From Hyaloraphidium curvatum (taxonomy: Eukaryota > Monoblepharomycota > Hyaloraphidiomycetes > Hyaloraphidiales > Hyaloraphidiaceae): a DNA stretch of 64,000 bases. The notes below the pieces were generated by a model. It searched no databases and was not told the origin of the DNA. It was given only the letters and a program-made list of their open reading frames with translations. A program made the position numbers and the translations under genes. Where the stretch lies: the NCBI GenBank assembly GCA_025558095.1, contig JAIVFI010000025.1, forward strand, positions 124,001 to 188,000. Reading direction: 5' to 3'. This document shows positions 52,923-61,430 of this stretch, piece after piece; position 1 is the stretch's first letter, and each line of letters begins with the position of its first letter.

Positions 52923-54221
52923 ATGAAGCCGCACGGCGCGGCGGGCCCCGCGTGGGCGGAGCTCGGGCAGGACGAGGACGCGGACGCGGCCGACACGCTT
53001 CTGCTCGTCGACGCGGCGCCGCCGCCCGAGCCCAAGCCGCCCGGGCGCGTCGCCGAGCGCGGCTCGTTCTCGGGCCCCGCGTCGCCGAGCTACGTGCGCC
53101 CCACGCTCGCGTTCGGCTCGTGCCTGCGCAGCCGCAACACCGCGCTCGCGACCATCTTCATCGCCGGCTGGTACACGCTGTCCACGGCAATCAACGTGTT
53201 CAACAAGTGGTTCTTCGGCCGCGGGAAGCTCGAGTACCACTACCCGTACCCGGTCTTCGTGACCTCGTGCCACATGCTGGTGCACACCATCATCTCGTTC
53301 GTCGTGCTCTACTCTGCGTGGCCGGACTGGCGCCCGACAAAGGTCATTTCGGGCTGGGACTACGGCACCAAGATCATGCCGTGCGCATTCGCCGCCGGGG
53401 TCGACATTGCCCTGACCAACTCGAGCCTGCAATACATCACGCTCTCGTTCGCGAGTGGGTGGACCGTGGGCTGTCTCTGACCTGCTTTGCATCCTGACTG
53501 GCATCTGTGTCCCCTAGCCATGATCAAGTCGGCGGCCCCCATTGTCATCCTCTTCTTCTCCTTCCTTTTCGGACTCGAGCAGCCGCGCTTCGCCCTCCTC
53601 ATCATCATCGTCACCATCTCCGCCGGCACGGCGCTCATGGTCTTTGGCGAGCTGCGCTTTGTCCTCGCCGGCTTCGTTTCCGCTTCCCTCGCCACGCTGG
53701 CCTCGGGCCTACGCTGGACGCTCACCCACCTCCTCCTCGCCAAGGAGGAGCTTGGCATCAACAACCCCGTGGCGACGAACCTCTACCTCGCGCCGGCCAT
53801 GGCCATCTGCATGCTCCTGGTCGGGCTGGCGTTGGAGGGCCTGCCGCGGATGGCGGACAAAGGGCCGGAGCTCTTCCTGTACGTTGGCCTGTCGGGCACC
53901 GTGGCGTGGGCGTTGGTCATGTTTGAGTACGGTGGGTCCGTTCGACGTGCCATGACTGGCGACTGGCGTTTCAGCTGACGTTCTTTGTTGGTCTTAGGTG
54001 TCATCATGACCGCGGGTGCCCTGACCTTCTCTGTCGCCGGCATCTTCAAGGAGATCCTCACCATCGCTGTCTCGCACCTCGTCTTCGGGGACCAGCTCCA
54101 GGCCGTCAACCTGATCGGCCTGGGCATCAGTCTCTCAGGAATCATCGCTTACAACGCCTACAAGCTATCTTCGATGGGTGAGCTGCAGATGCACGGCGGT
54201 AAGGGCAAGGCGCGTACGTAG
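52923..54221 (+). CDS. SLC35/triose-phosphate-type drug-metabolite transporter (nucleotide-sugar transporter-like)
   Basis: Three exons: 52923-53454, 53518-53931 and 53998-54221, giving 389 aa with about 10 TM. The N-terminal 65 residues are disordered. Family motifs: YTLSTAINVFNKWFFG, DIALTNSSLQYITLSF followed across the junction by ATMIKSAAPIVILFFSF and LFGLEQPRF. Later come ASGLRWTLTHLLL and GVIMTAGALTFSVAGIFKEI. The TPT domain places it with SLC35C2/SLC35E and fungal YMD8-type proteins. A Golgi or ER location is likely; the nucleotide-sugar substrate is unknown. The C-terminal tail is short and basic. Confidence 0.9.
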
Positions 54222-54320
54222 AGCGGCAGTGCCGCGCGCGGTCGGGAGAGCTGGCGCATGGGAGGGAAGAGGTAGATACCCCGACGAAGTGTCTATTGCC
54301 GAGCAATCACACCCTTAAAC

Positions 54321-55336
54321 TCAAACGTGCAATGTCGGCCCGCCCTTCTCGAACCACAACGACGTTTCGAAAAAATCCTGCCCCTTGGTGATCTTGCCCT
54401 CCCGGTTCAGCTCGAACATGCCCACGCACGGGAGCAGGAGCTCCCACTTGCCCGACCCTGTGAAGTCCCATTGGTCGAGACGCTTCGCTGGCCGGGGTTG
54501 AGATCGCGTTCCCGAACACTGAATACAAAACTCACAGCAGACGACGGCACCGTCGTGGGTCGCGAACAGGTTGAGCAGCTTCCACTCGACCGGGCCCTTA
54601 GTGAGGTCGATGATCCCCTTGACGATCTTCTTGACGTCGCGCTGGCCGACCACCGGCGGCAGCGGCTGGTTGATGTAGACGATGTCGTCCGACATGAGCG
54701 ACATGAGATAGTCGGGGTCCTTCTTGGACCAGCCTTCGACAAAGGCCCGCACGGTGTTCTCGGAGGTGATCTTGGACCGCGCGAGGGGCTTGTCTGCGTG
54801 GGGCGTCCAGACAAGCGAAGGCCCGTTGTGCGTCCGCCAGTACCTAACGGAAAAATGAGTTCAGCACTCAGACAGAGGAGAGAGAACGTTGGATCGCACT
54901 CGTTGTCGTAGTATTCCCTCCATTCGTAGATGATCCCGTCGGGCGTGAGCTCGAAAATGCTCGTGACGTGAAGCTCCATTTCCCAGTGCCCGGATCCGCT
55001 CCAGTCCCATTGATCCGTCCTACGGGAGACGATCGTCAGACGGACCTCGATCAACGTCACGAGAAGCCCACCTTTCGGCGACGACGGTGTCCCCCTTGCC
55101 GATGCAGGTGTGGATGATGAAATTGGTCTTCGCGGGGGCGAAAATGGACGCGATCATCTTGCGGACGTTCTCCTTGCCCCTGATCGCCTCCAGAGGCTGG
55201 TTGAGGTAACACATGTCGTCCGTGCAGACCGACATGCACTTGACGGGGATGGTCAGGACAAGGCAACGAAGTCCAAGGACGCCTGTCATACCTGCTCGAC
55301 ATCCAGGTTGTCCCAGCCTCGTAGGAAGTGGCGAAC
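54321..55336 (-). CDS. Tandem NTF2-like (LEH/SnoaL) domain protein, 5' end unresolved
   Basis: Five exons: 55336-55292, 55238-55072, 55019-54900, 54843-54536 and 54487-54321 (268 residues), with introns of 53, 52, 56 and 48 bp. It has two copies of one alpha+beta unit. The first has VRHFLRGWDNLDVEQ, TDDMCYLNQPLEAIRGKENV and RTDQWDWSGSGHWEM. The second has VRAFVEGWSKKDPDYLMSLM, DDIVYINQPLPPVVGQRDV and LDQWDFTGSGKWELL. Both resemble limonene-1,2-epoxide hydrolase and ketosteroid-isomerase-like folds. The start is not found: the acceptor before GTTCGC has no upstream exon with an ATG in phase, and the same frame reads TGA five codons upstream. The gene's head abuts a truncated monooxygenase fragment on the other strand. 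Confidence 0.72.
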
Positions 55337-55420
55337 CTGTTCGCCATGAAATCAATAATTGAGACGAGAGCATGAATTCCAGAGGCCGCGAAACATCTTG
55401 ATCCGTCCGGACTCTACCAG

Positions 55421-55810
55421 CGACGCCCTGACGGGTGACATTTCTCGGATCAACGTTGTCGGCAAGGGCGGCAAGACGCTCAAGGAGGCCTGGAAGGAAC
55501 ACCCGTCGACATACCTCGGCGTGTTCGTCGTGGGCATGCCGAACATGGTGGGCAGGATCGGTTCGGACTCGCGGCCGAGCTCATCCCTTCGCCGCCTTGC
55601 AGTTCATGATCTGCGGGCCGGGATCGCCGTCGGTGGTGGGTGGGATCCTTCCGACCTCGCTGTCGCGCTCATCTCTGCGCTGCGCTGCAGTTCACGATCA
55701 TGATCAACGGGATCGAACAGCAGGACGAATGGGTCGCCGATGCGCTCACCAAGCTCGAGAAGGAGGGCGCCAAGACGGTCGAGGCCACACCCGAGGAGCA
55801 GCAGGGCTGA
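55421..55810 (+). pseudogene. Baeyer-Villiger monooxygenase fragment, 5'-truncated
   Basis: Three 3' exons of a BVMO/flavin monooxygenase: 55421-55547, 55603-55635 and 55691-55810, with two clean 55-bp introns. Spliced, it reads DALTGDISRINVVGKGG, W-x-x-x-P-x-T-Y-L-G (TYLGVFVVGMPNM), FMICGPGSPSV, FTIMINGIEQQDEWVADALT and ends EATPEEQQG. This is the C-terminal block of type I BVMOs (ATGFDAMTG, GRGG, GPxSPS, E-QHVEWI). The exon begins after CTACCAG with the residue needing TT from a missing exon, so the expected FDALTG is split. Upstream DNA is the antisense NTF2 gene and holds no FAD- or NADPH-binding part. So about 450 residues are missing. Likely a gene relic or the product of a rearrangement. 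The intact splice sites suggest a recent event. Confidence 0.72.
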
Positions 55811-56253
55811 GTCGAGACAGTAAACTCGTTCCAGGACTCCACCATCTTCGGCTCCTGCGCGTCGTGGTATCTCGGCTCCAATGTGCACGTGGGGAGAGGA
55901 AGGTCCGTGGTTCGCAAAGTTGGATGCGAGGTCGTAGCTGACTGCCCGATCGCGCCTCAGCCAATCCTCCCTTTCCTCGGCGGCTTCAAGCCTTACATCG
56001 ATATCGTGGACGAGGTGCTCGCAAGCAACTTCAAAGGCCTGGTTGTTGCGAAATGAATGCAGCAACTGTACAGTGCTGAATCCAGAGAGATGCGTGAATC
56101 CATAGAGCTGCCGCCAAGCAAATATCATAGAGCCGATCTCCACATCGACTTGTCGTCCTCTCTTCGGGCGGGTTTGGTCGGAAAATCGGTCGGTTGCCAT
56201 CGGCGGCCTCAGGGCTCAGGGCACGCTGGCCGACTCCGGACCTCCAACCCACA
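55811..56253. other. Intergenic region
   Basis: 443 bp between the monooxygenase fragment and the DUF1254 gene. Locally AT-richer (GCAAATATCATAG near 56118). The minus-strand frame is open over 55604-56200, but the translated chain lacks motifs and an acceptable start. Nothing else is supported. Confidence 0.45.
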
Positions 56254-57606
56254 ATGTCACGCACGGCGGGCATCGCGGCCGGCGCGGCGTCGCTCGTGCT
56301 CTCGTCGTACTTTGCGTCGCGCTTGGCGGCGTTCTTCCGCGCCTACGTGGTCGCCTTTCCACTCGTCCTCCTCGACACCACGCGCCGCAACTTCGTGCGC
56401 GTCAACGGCCGGCAGGACGTGCTGCTCTGCGCCCGCCGATTCCCGGACGCCTCGTTCCGCGCCGTCGTGCGCCCGAACCTCGACACGTTGTACGCGCTCG
56501 CCTTCCTCGACATGGACGCCGGCCCGCTCGTGCTCGTCGTGCCGCCCGGCCGCGAGCGGTACGAGGTTCTGCAGCTCATGGATGCCTGGAGCAACGTCTT
56601 TGAGGCGCCGGGAACCAGGCTGCGCGGCACCACCGGGGGAAATTTCCTGATAGCGGGACCAAAGTGGGCCGGGGTGGTGCCGGACGGGCTCCATCTCCTC
56701 CGCTCGCCTACCAGGACTGTGTGGCTTATCGGCCGGACCCAGACTAACTCGGAGGATGACTATGCGACGGTGCACCGACTGCACGACGAGCTGGTGCTCT
56801 CCCATCTCGACGAGTGGACGTCCGGACGACCGTCTGACAGGTCCGGCCCGGTCGAGCTCGGAGGAAAGACCTCCGAGTCGCCGGCAGACGAAGTGGCGGC
56901 CATGTCGGCCGGCTCTTTCTTCTCCTTGGCTGCCGGACTGCTCCAGGACAACCCCCTGTGTCCCGCGGACCCCTCTGCAGCGGCGCTCCTGCGATCGGTG
57001 GGAGTCGAAGCCCGCCTGCCTTTCGCCCCCAACGCGATCGACGCCCTCGCCGCCCGCCTCGGCAAATCCCTCGCCGACCGTTTCCTCGCCCTCGCCCCCC
57101 GCTTCGTCCCTGCGGAACCCAGCGGCTGGTCCACACCCCCCGCCGAGATCGGCCGCTTCGGCACCAACTACCTCCTCCGCGCCGTGGTGGCGCTCGCGGG
57201 GCTGGGCGCCAACGTACCCGAGGACGCGGTGTACCCTACCGCGCGCGTGGATGGGCAGGGGAGGGTGCTGGACGGGAGCCGGAAGTACAGGCTGAGGTTC
57301 CCGCCGGGGGGCACGCCGCCCGTCAAGGCTTTCTGGTCGCTCACCGCCTACGACTCGGACGGGTTCCTGATCCCCAACCCGGCGGGCAGGCACGCCGTGG
57401 GGTCCCTCCGGCCGCTCGCGTTCGGCGACGACGGGTCGCTGGAGCTGGCGATCCAGGCCGCCGAGCCCGGCACGGAGCAGAACCGGACAAACTGGCTCCC
57501 CGTCCGCGAAGGGCAGCCGTTCGCGCTCACCGCGCGCCTATACTGGCCGGAAGAGAGCGTACTCCGGAAGGAATGGACCATGCCGCCGATCGAGAGGGTA
57601 ATGTAA
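56254..57606 (+). CDS. DUF1254/DUF1214 family protein (phage/bacterial-like, membrane-anchored)
   Basis: Single exon, 450 aa, start MSRTAGIAAGAASLVLSSYF (N-terminal hydrophobic anchor or signal). DUF1254 is seen in RQDVLLCARRFPDASFRAVV then RPNLDTLYALAFLDMDAGPL, then VVPPGRERYEVLQLMDAWSN and TVWLIGRTQTNSEDDYATVH. DUF1214 follows: YPTARVDGQGRVLDGSRKYR, FWSLTAYDSDGFLIPNPAGR and TNWLPVREGQPFALTARLYW. Such proteins are common in bacteria and scattered in fungi; a few have been linked to pollutant or toxin modification, but no activity is established. Its wide bacterial distribution and lack of introns would fit horizontal transfer (inference). Codon use looks like its neighbours. The stop is followed by ATGTA repeats (57600-57616). 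It converges with the HIT gene. Confidence 0.86.
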   Translation: MSRTAGIAAGAASLVLSSYFASRLAAFFRAYVVAFPLVLLDTTRRNFVRVNGRQDVLLCARRFPDASFRAVVRPNLDTLYALAFLDMDAGPLVLVVPPGRERYEVLQLMDAWSNVFEAPGTRLRGTTGGNFLIAGPKWAGVVPDGLHLLRSPTRTVWLIGRTQTNSEDDYATVHRLHDELVLSHLDEWTSGRPSDRSGPVELGGKTSESPADEVAAMSAGSFFSLAAGLLQDNPLCPADPSAAALLRSVGVEARLPFAPNAIDALAARLGKSLADRFLALAPRFVPAEPSGWSTPPAEIGRFGTNYLLRAVVALAGLGANVPEDAVYPTARVDGQGRVLDGSRKYRLRFPPGGTPPVKAFWSLTAYDSDGFLIPNPAGRHAVGSLRPLAFGDDGSLELAIQAAEPGTEQNRTNWLPVREGQPFALTARLYWPEESVLRKEWTMPPIERVM

Positions 57607-57625
57607 TGTAATGTAATGCCGTGAT

Positions 57626-58723
57626 CTAGAGCTTCGTCAGCGGTTTCTTGGGCACGCCCGCGTTCTTCAAAATGTTCAGCGGCCCCGTCTTCTTGACAAA
57701 CTCGATCTCCTCCTCCGTCGTGGCGACGATGAGCCCGCTGAGCCCCATGCTGCGCCCGGCGTCAGCTGCGTCCGATCCGATCGCAACGCGCGGGCGGCTC
57801 CCACCTGTGGATGTGGATCCCCGGCCTCGGCTCCGTCCTCGGCACCACAAAGATCCAGCTCGGCGTGAGCATCAGGTTGCTCCCCGGCGCCTCCGGAACA
57901 AAGCCCATGTCGTACCCGACGTCGACCTCGTTCAGCTTCCTCACGCCGTCCGCGCCCAGCGCCAGCTCCATCAGCTTCACGTAGCACACGTGGAGGTCCG
58001 CGAGGTCGGCCTTGGGGGGTATCGGCGCGAGCACGTGGTGGAACGGCAGGCTGGGGAGCTGGAACGGCGCGTAGGGCTTGATCCCGTTGGACCGGACGTG
58101 CGCCTCCACGGCCGCCGTGAGGGGCATCTTGTACGGGAGCACCTGCAGGTGCCGGTGCGCGACCGAGGCGCCAGAGGCCAGTCCGTTGTTGTGGAAGCCA
58201 AACGCGTCGGGGCCGTAGCCCTGCATCAGGGACCACATGGCGCCGAGCTCGGAGCGGTCGAGGACACAGGACTGCTGCTTGAAGCCTGCCACAACACGTC
58301 AGGCGGGCCCGGGAGGCTCCGCCGCGCCACGCACCCTTCGTGGTCAGCAGAATGTGGTTCTCAATGACGGTAAACTTGTTCATGACGACGTTGTAGTCGT
58401 CGTTGGCCTGCCCGACGAGCAACTCCGGCTGGGGAGGAAGGAACGGGTTGAAGGGTTTCCTGGGGCCGCTCGGGGGCGCCGGCGGCGCCGGGCCGGGCTT
58501 GATCGCGAACGCCGGCGCGTGCAGGATGTCGAACTGGGCGCGATTGGCGTCAGGCAGGGAGGCATCGGCGACGGGGAATGGTGCGGACCTGGATCCCGTT
58601 GTCGTCGATGCGGGTCGTGGTCGACGGCGCAAAGACGAGGTCTTTGGAGGCCATCGCGGCCTGGAACTGCCGCCGCACGAGATTCATGACGTTGCCGGTG
58701 TTCACCGACGCCAGCGAAGCCAT
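57626..58723 (-). CDS. Ap4A phosphorylase-like ATP adenylyltransferase (HIT superfamily)
   Basis: Four exons: 58723-58589, 58533-58335, 58285-57805 and 57749-57626, giving 312 aa. The N-terminal part has NVMNLVRRQFQAAMASKDLV, then FDILHAPAFAIKP and NPFLPPQPELLVG. The HIT-type active site is GASVAHRHLQVLPYK (H-x-H-x-Q). The C-terminal GIHIH is followed by SMGLSGLIVATTEEEI, as in yeast Apa1/Apa2. Reaction in the family: phosphorolysis of diadenosine tetraphosphate to ATP and ADP, controlling dinucleotide alarmones. Four exons with 55/49/55-bp introns. The divergent GH3 gene starts 123 bp away. Confidence 0.92.
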
Positions 58724-58846
58724 CGCGGCCGTCCCGGGGTTCTGTTTCCGGGAACTGATCGGAGTTGTCTCCCCGCGCCTCCACCATCGCCTCCTCGCTT
58801 CAGTCGCGCCCGGGGCACATCGGCCGCTCGCGAGTCCCGCATCGCA

Positions 58847-61338
58847 ATGAATCCCGCATCGACCCGCGCCGCCGTGGCGCCGGAGCTGCTGGACGGCAGC
58901 GGAATCCCGCAGCTCGTCGCGCGCATGACCGCGGAAGAGAAGTGCGGGCTCCTCTCCGGGCGGGCTTGGTGGGACACGCGTGCAGTTCCACGCCTCGGGA
59001 TTCCTTCGCTCTACATGACGGACGGGCCCCACGGCGTGCGCAAGACCGTCGTCACGGGGAAGCAGATCAGCAGCGAGCCCGCGACGTGCTTCCCGACGGC
59101 CTGCGCGCTCGCCTGCACTTGGGACACGGCGCTGATGGAGAAGCTGGGCGCCACGCTCGCGCTCGAGGCCCGAAGCCAGGACGTCGGGGTCCTTCTCGGG
59201 CCCGGGATCAACATCAAGCGATCTCCCCTGTGCGGCCGCAACTTTGAGTACCTGTCGGAGGATCCGTTCCTTTCTGGCTCCCTCGCGGCCGCATATGTCA
59301 AGGGCCTCCAGGCCAACGGCGTCGGGTGCAGCCTCAAGCACTTTGCGGTAAACAACCAGGAGAGCTCCAGGATGGGCGTCTCGGCCCAGGTGGACCAAAG
59401 GACCCTGCGCGAGATATACCTGCCCGCGTTCGAGCAGGTGGTGAAGGAGGCCGATCCGTGGACGGTCATGTGCTCGTGAGCAGCTCCGGGTGCGGTCGTT
59501 GATTCGGAGTTTACATTCCCCTCCAGGTACAATCGGATCAATGGGGTCTACGCATCGGAGGATCCGTGGCTCCTCACTGAGCTGCTGCGCGACGAATGGG
59601 GTTTCAAGGGCCTCGTGGTGTCCGATTGGGTTCGTTTTATGTTGCGGTCTTTCGTGGGAGACGACCTCTTACTGTCAAGCATACTGCCAAACAGGGAGCG
59701 GTCAATACGAGCCCTGCCGCCGTTTCAGCCGGCCTCGACCTTGAGATGCCGAGCACGGGCAAGCACAGCGTCGAGCTCCTCCTCGCCGCGCTCCGCGACG
59801 GCAAGATCAAGGAATCCGACGTCGACACGGCCTGCGTGCGGGTCCTCCGCCTCATCCACCGCTCGCTCTCGCACCCTACCGCCCGGCTCCCGAAGCCGGT
59901 GCTGCCGGTCGACGAGCACCACGCGCTTGCCCGGCGCATGGCCGCGGACTCGATCGTCCTCCTCAAGAACGACGGGCTGCTCCCGCTGGACCCGAAGAAG
60001 AAGCAGCGGATCGCCGTCGTCGGAGCGTTCGCGGCCGACCCCCGGTACCAGGGCGCGGGCAGCTCCAAGGTCAACCCGACAAAGGTCGACTGCGCGCTGG
60101 ACGAGATCCGAAAGGCCCTGGACGGCACGGGATCGGAAGTTTCGTACTCGGAGGGGTTCAAGATGGAGGGCGGTACGGACGCCCAGCTCGTCGCCGACGC
60201 TGTCCGGGCAGTAAAGGATGCCGACACGGTCCTCCTCTTTCTGGGCCTGCCTGCCGCCCTGGAATCCGAGGGCTTCGATCGCCAGAGCATCTTCCTGCCG
60301 GCCTCGCAGCTCGCCCTCCTCCGCGCCGTCGCCGCCGTGCAGCCCCGCACGGCGGTCTGCCTCTCCAACGGCGGCGTCGTCAGCACGGCGGAATGGTCCC
60401 CGTCGGCCGCGGCGGTGCTGGAATGCTGGCTCGGCGGGCAGGCCTCGGGCGGCGCGGTCGCGGACGTCCTCTTCGGCGCGGTGAACCCGAGCGGGCGGCT
60501 GTCGGAGACCTTGCCCCTGAGGATCGAGGACACGCCGTGCTTCCTGCATTTCCCGGGGGACGTGGACCGGGTGGAGTACCGGGAGGGAGTGTTTGTCGGC
60601 TACCGGCACTACGAATCTGTCGGGGTACCGGTCGCGCACGAGTTTGGATTCGGGCTGTCTTACACGACCTTCGAATACTCGGACCTCGCCCTGTCTTCCT
60701 CCGAGCTGGGCCCCAAGGACGAGCTCGAAGTGTCGTTCACCGTGCGCAACACGGGCTCCCGCGCGGGCCGGGAGGTTGCGCAGCTGTACGTCGCGCCCGC
60801 GCCGCCTCCCCCGAAGACCCTGCTCGACCCGCCGGTGGACCGGAGCAGGCCGGCCAAGGAGCTGCGCGCATTCGCAAAGACGCGCGAGCTGCAGCCCGGG
60901 GAAACGGAGAGGGTGTCGTTGCGACTGGGGAGGAGGGCCTTCAGCAAGTGGGAGCCGAACAAGGGGTGGACCGTCGAGATCTCGAGGTTCCTCGTCATGG
61001 TCGGCGCCTCGTGCGGCGACATCCGCATCAAGGCGGAAGTGAAGATCTTTTCCGACCCCGTCCCGTTCTCGCGGGACACGCCGATCAGGCGCTTCGTGGA
61101 GCAAGGGAACCCCGAGGTGCTCGCGGTGCTGAAGCCCGCGCTGCCTTTCGACGTCGGGGTAGCGCGAGCGCTGCTCCGGGGAGACCAACCGGAGGGGGAA
61201 GCCGATACCATGATGGTGGCTTCATTCGTCGGGATGCCGCTTCACAAGGCCACGGGATGGAGCCGGGGTTTCGTGACCGAGGCCCTGATCAAGCGCGTCG
61301 TGGACTTGGCGAACGGCAAGGGCATCGTCAAGCTTTAG
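58847..61338 (+). CDS. Glycoside hydrolase family 3 beta-glucosidase
   Basis: Three exons: 58847-59475, 59527-59629 and 59695-61338, giving 791 aa. GH3 N-domain: RMTAEEKCGLLSGRAWWDTR, LYMTDGPHGVR, GVLLGPGINIKRSPLCGRNF, then VGCSLKHFAVNNQESSR. The nucleophile is the Asp in GLVVSDW, with the intron directly after the Trp codon. The C-domain carries ADSIVLLKNDGLLPL and SGRLSETLPLRIEDTP, followed by FGFGLSYTTFEYSDLALS and a fibronectin-III-like end. No signal peptide and no PA14 insert are seen. This suggests an intracellular enzyme hydrolysing beta-glucosides such as cellobiose. The 65-bp intron 2 is supported by frame and by the conserved SDWG/AGLDLEMP junction. Confidence 0.94.
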
Positions 61339-61430
61339 TCGCACATGTTTATTGTGAAGGAATCAAGTGCAATTTACCGCTCGCATGCAACCATGTCCTT
61401 GAGTACTTCCGGGCCGCCCAGCGTTTCCGC

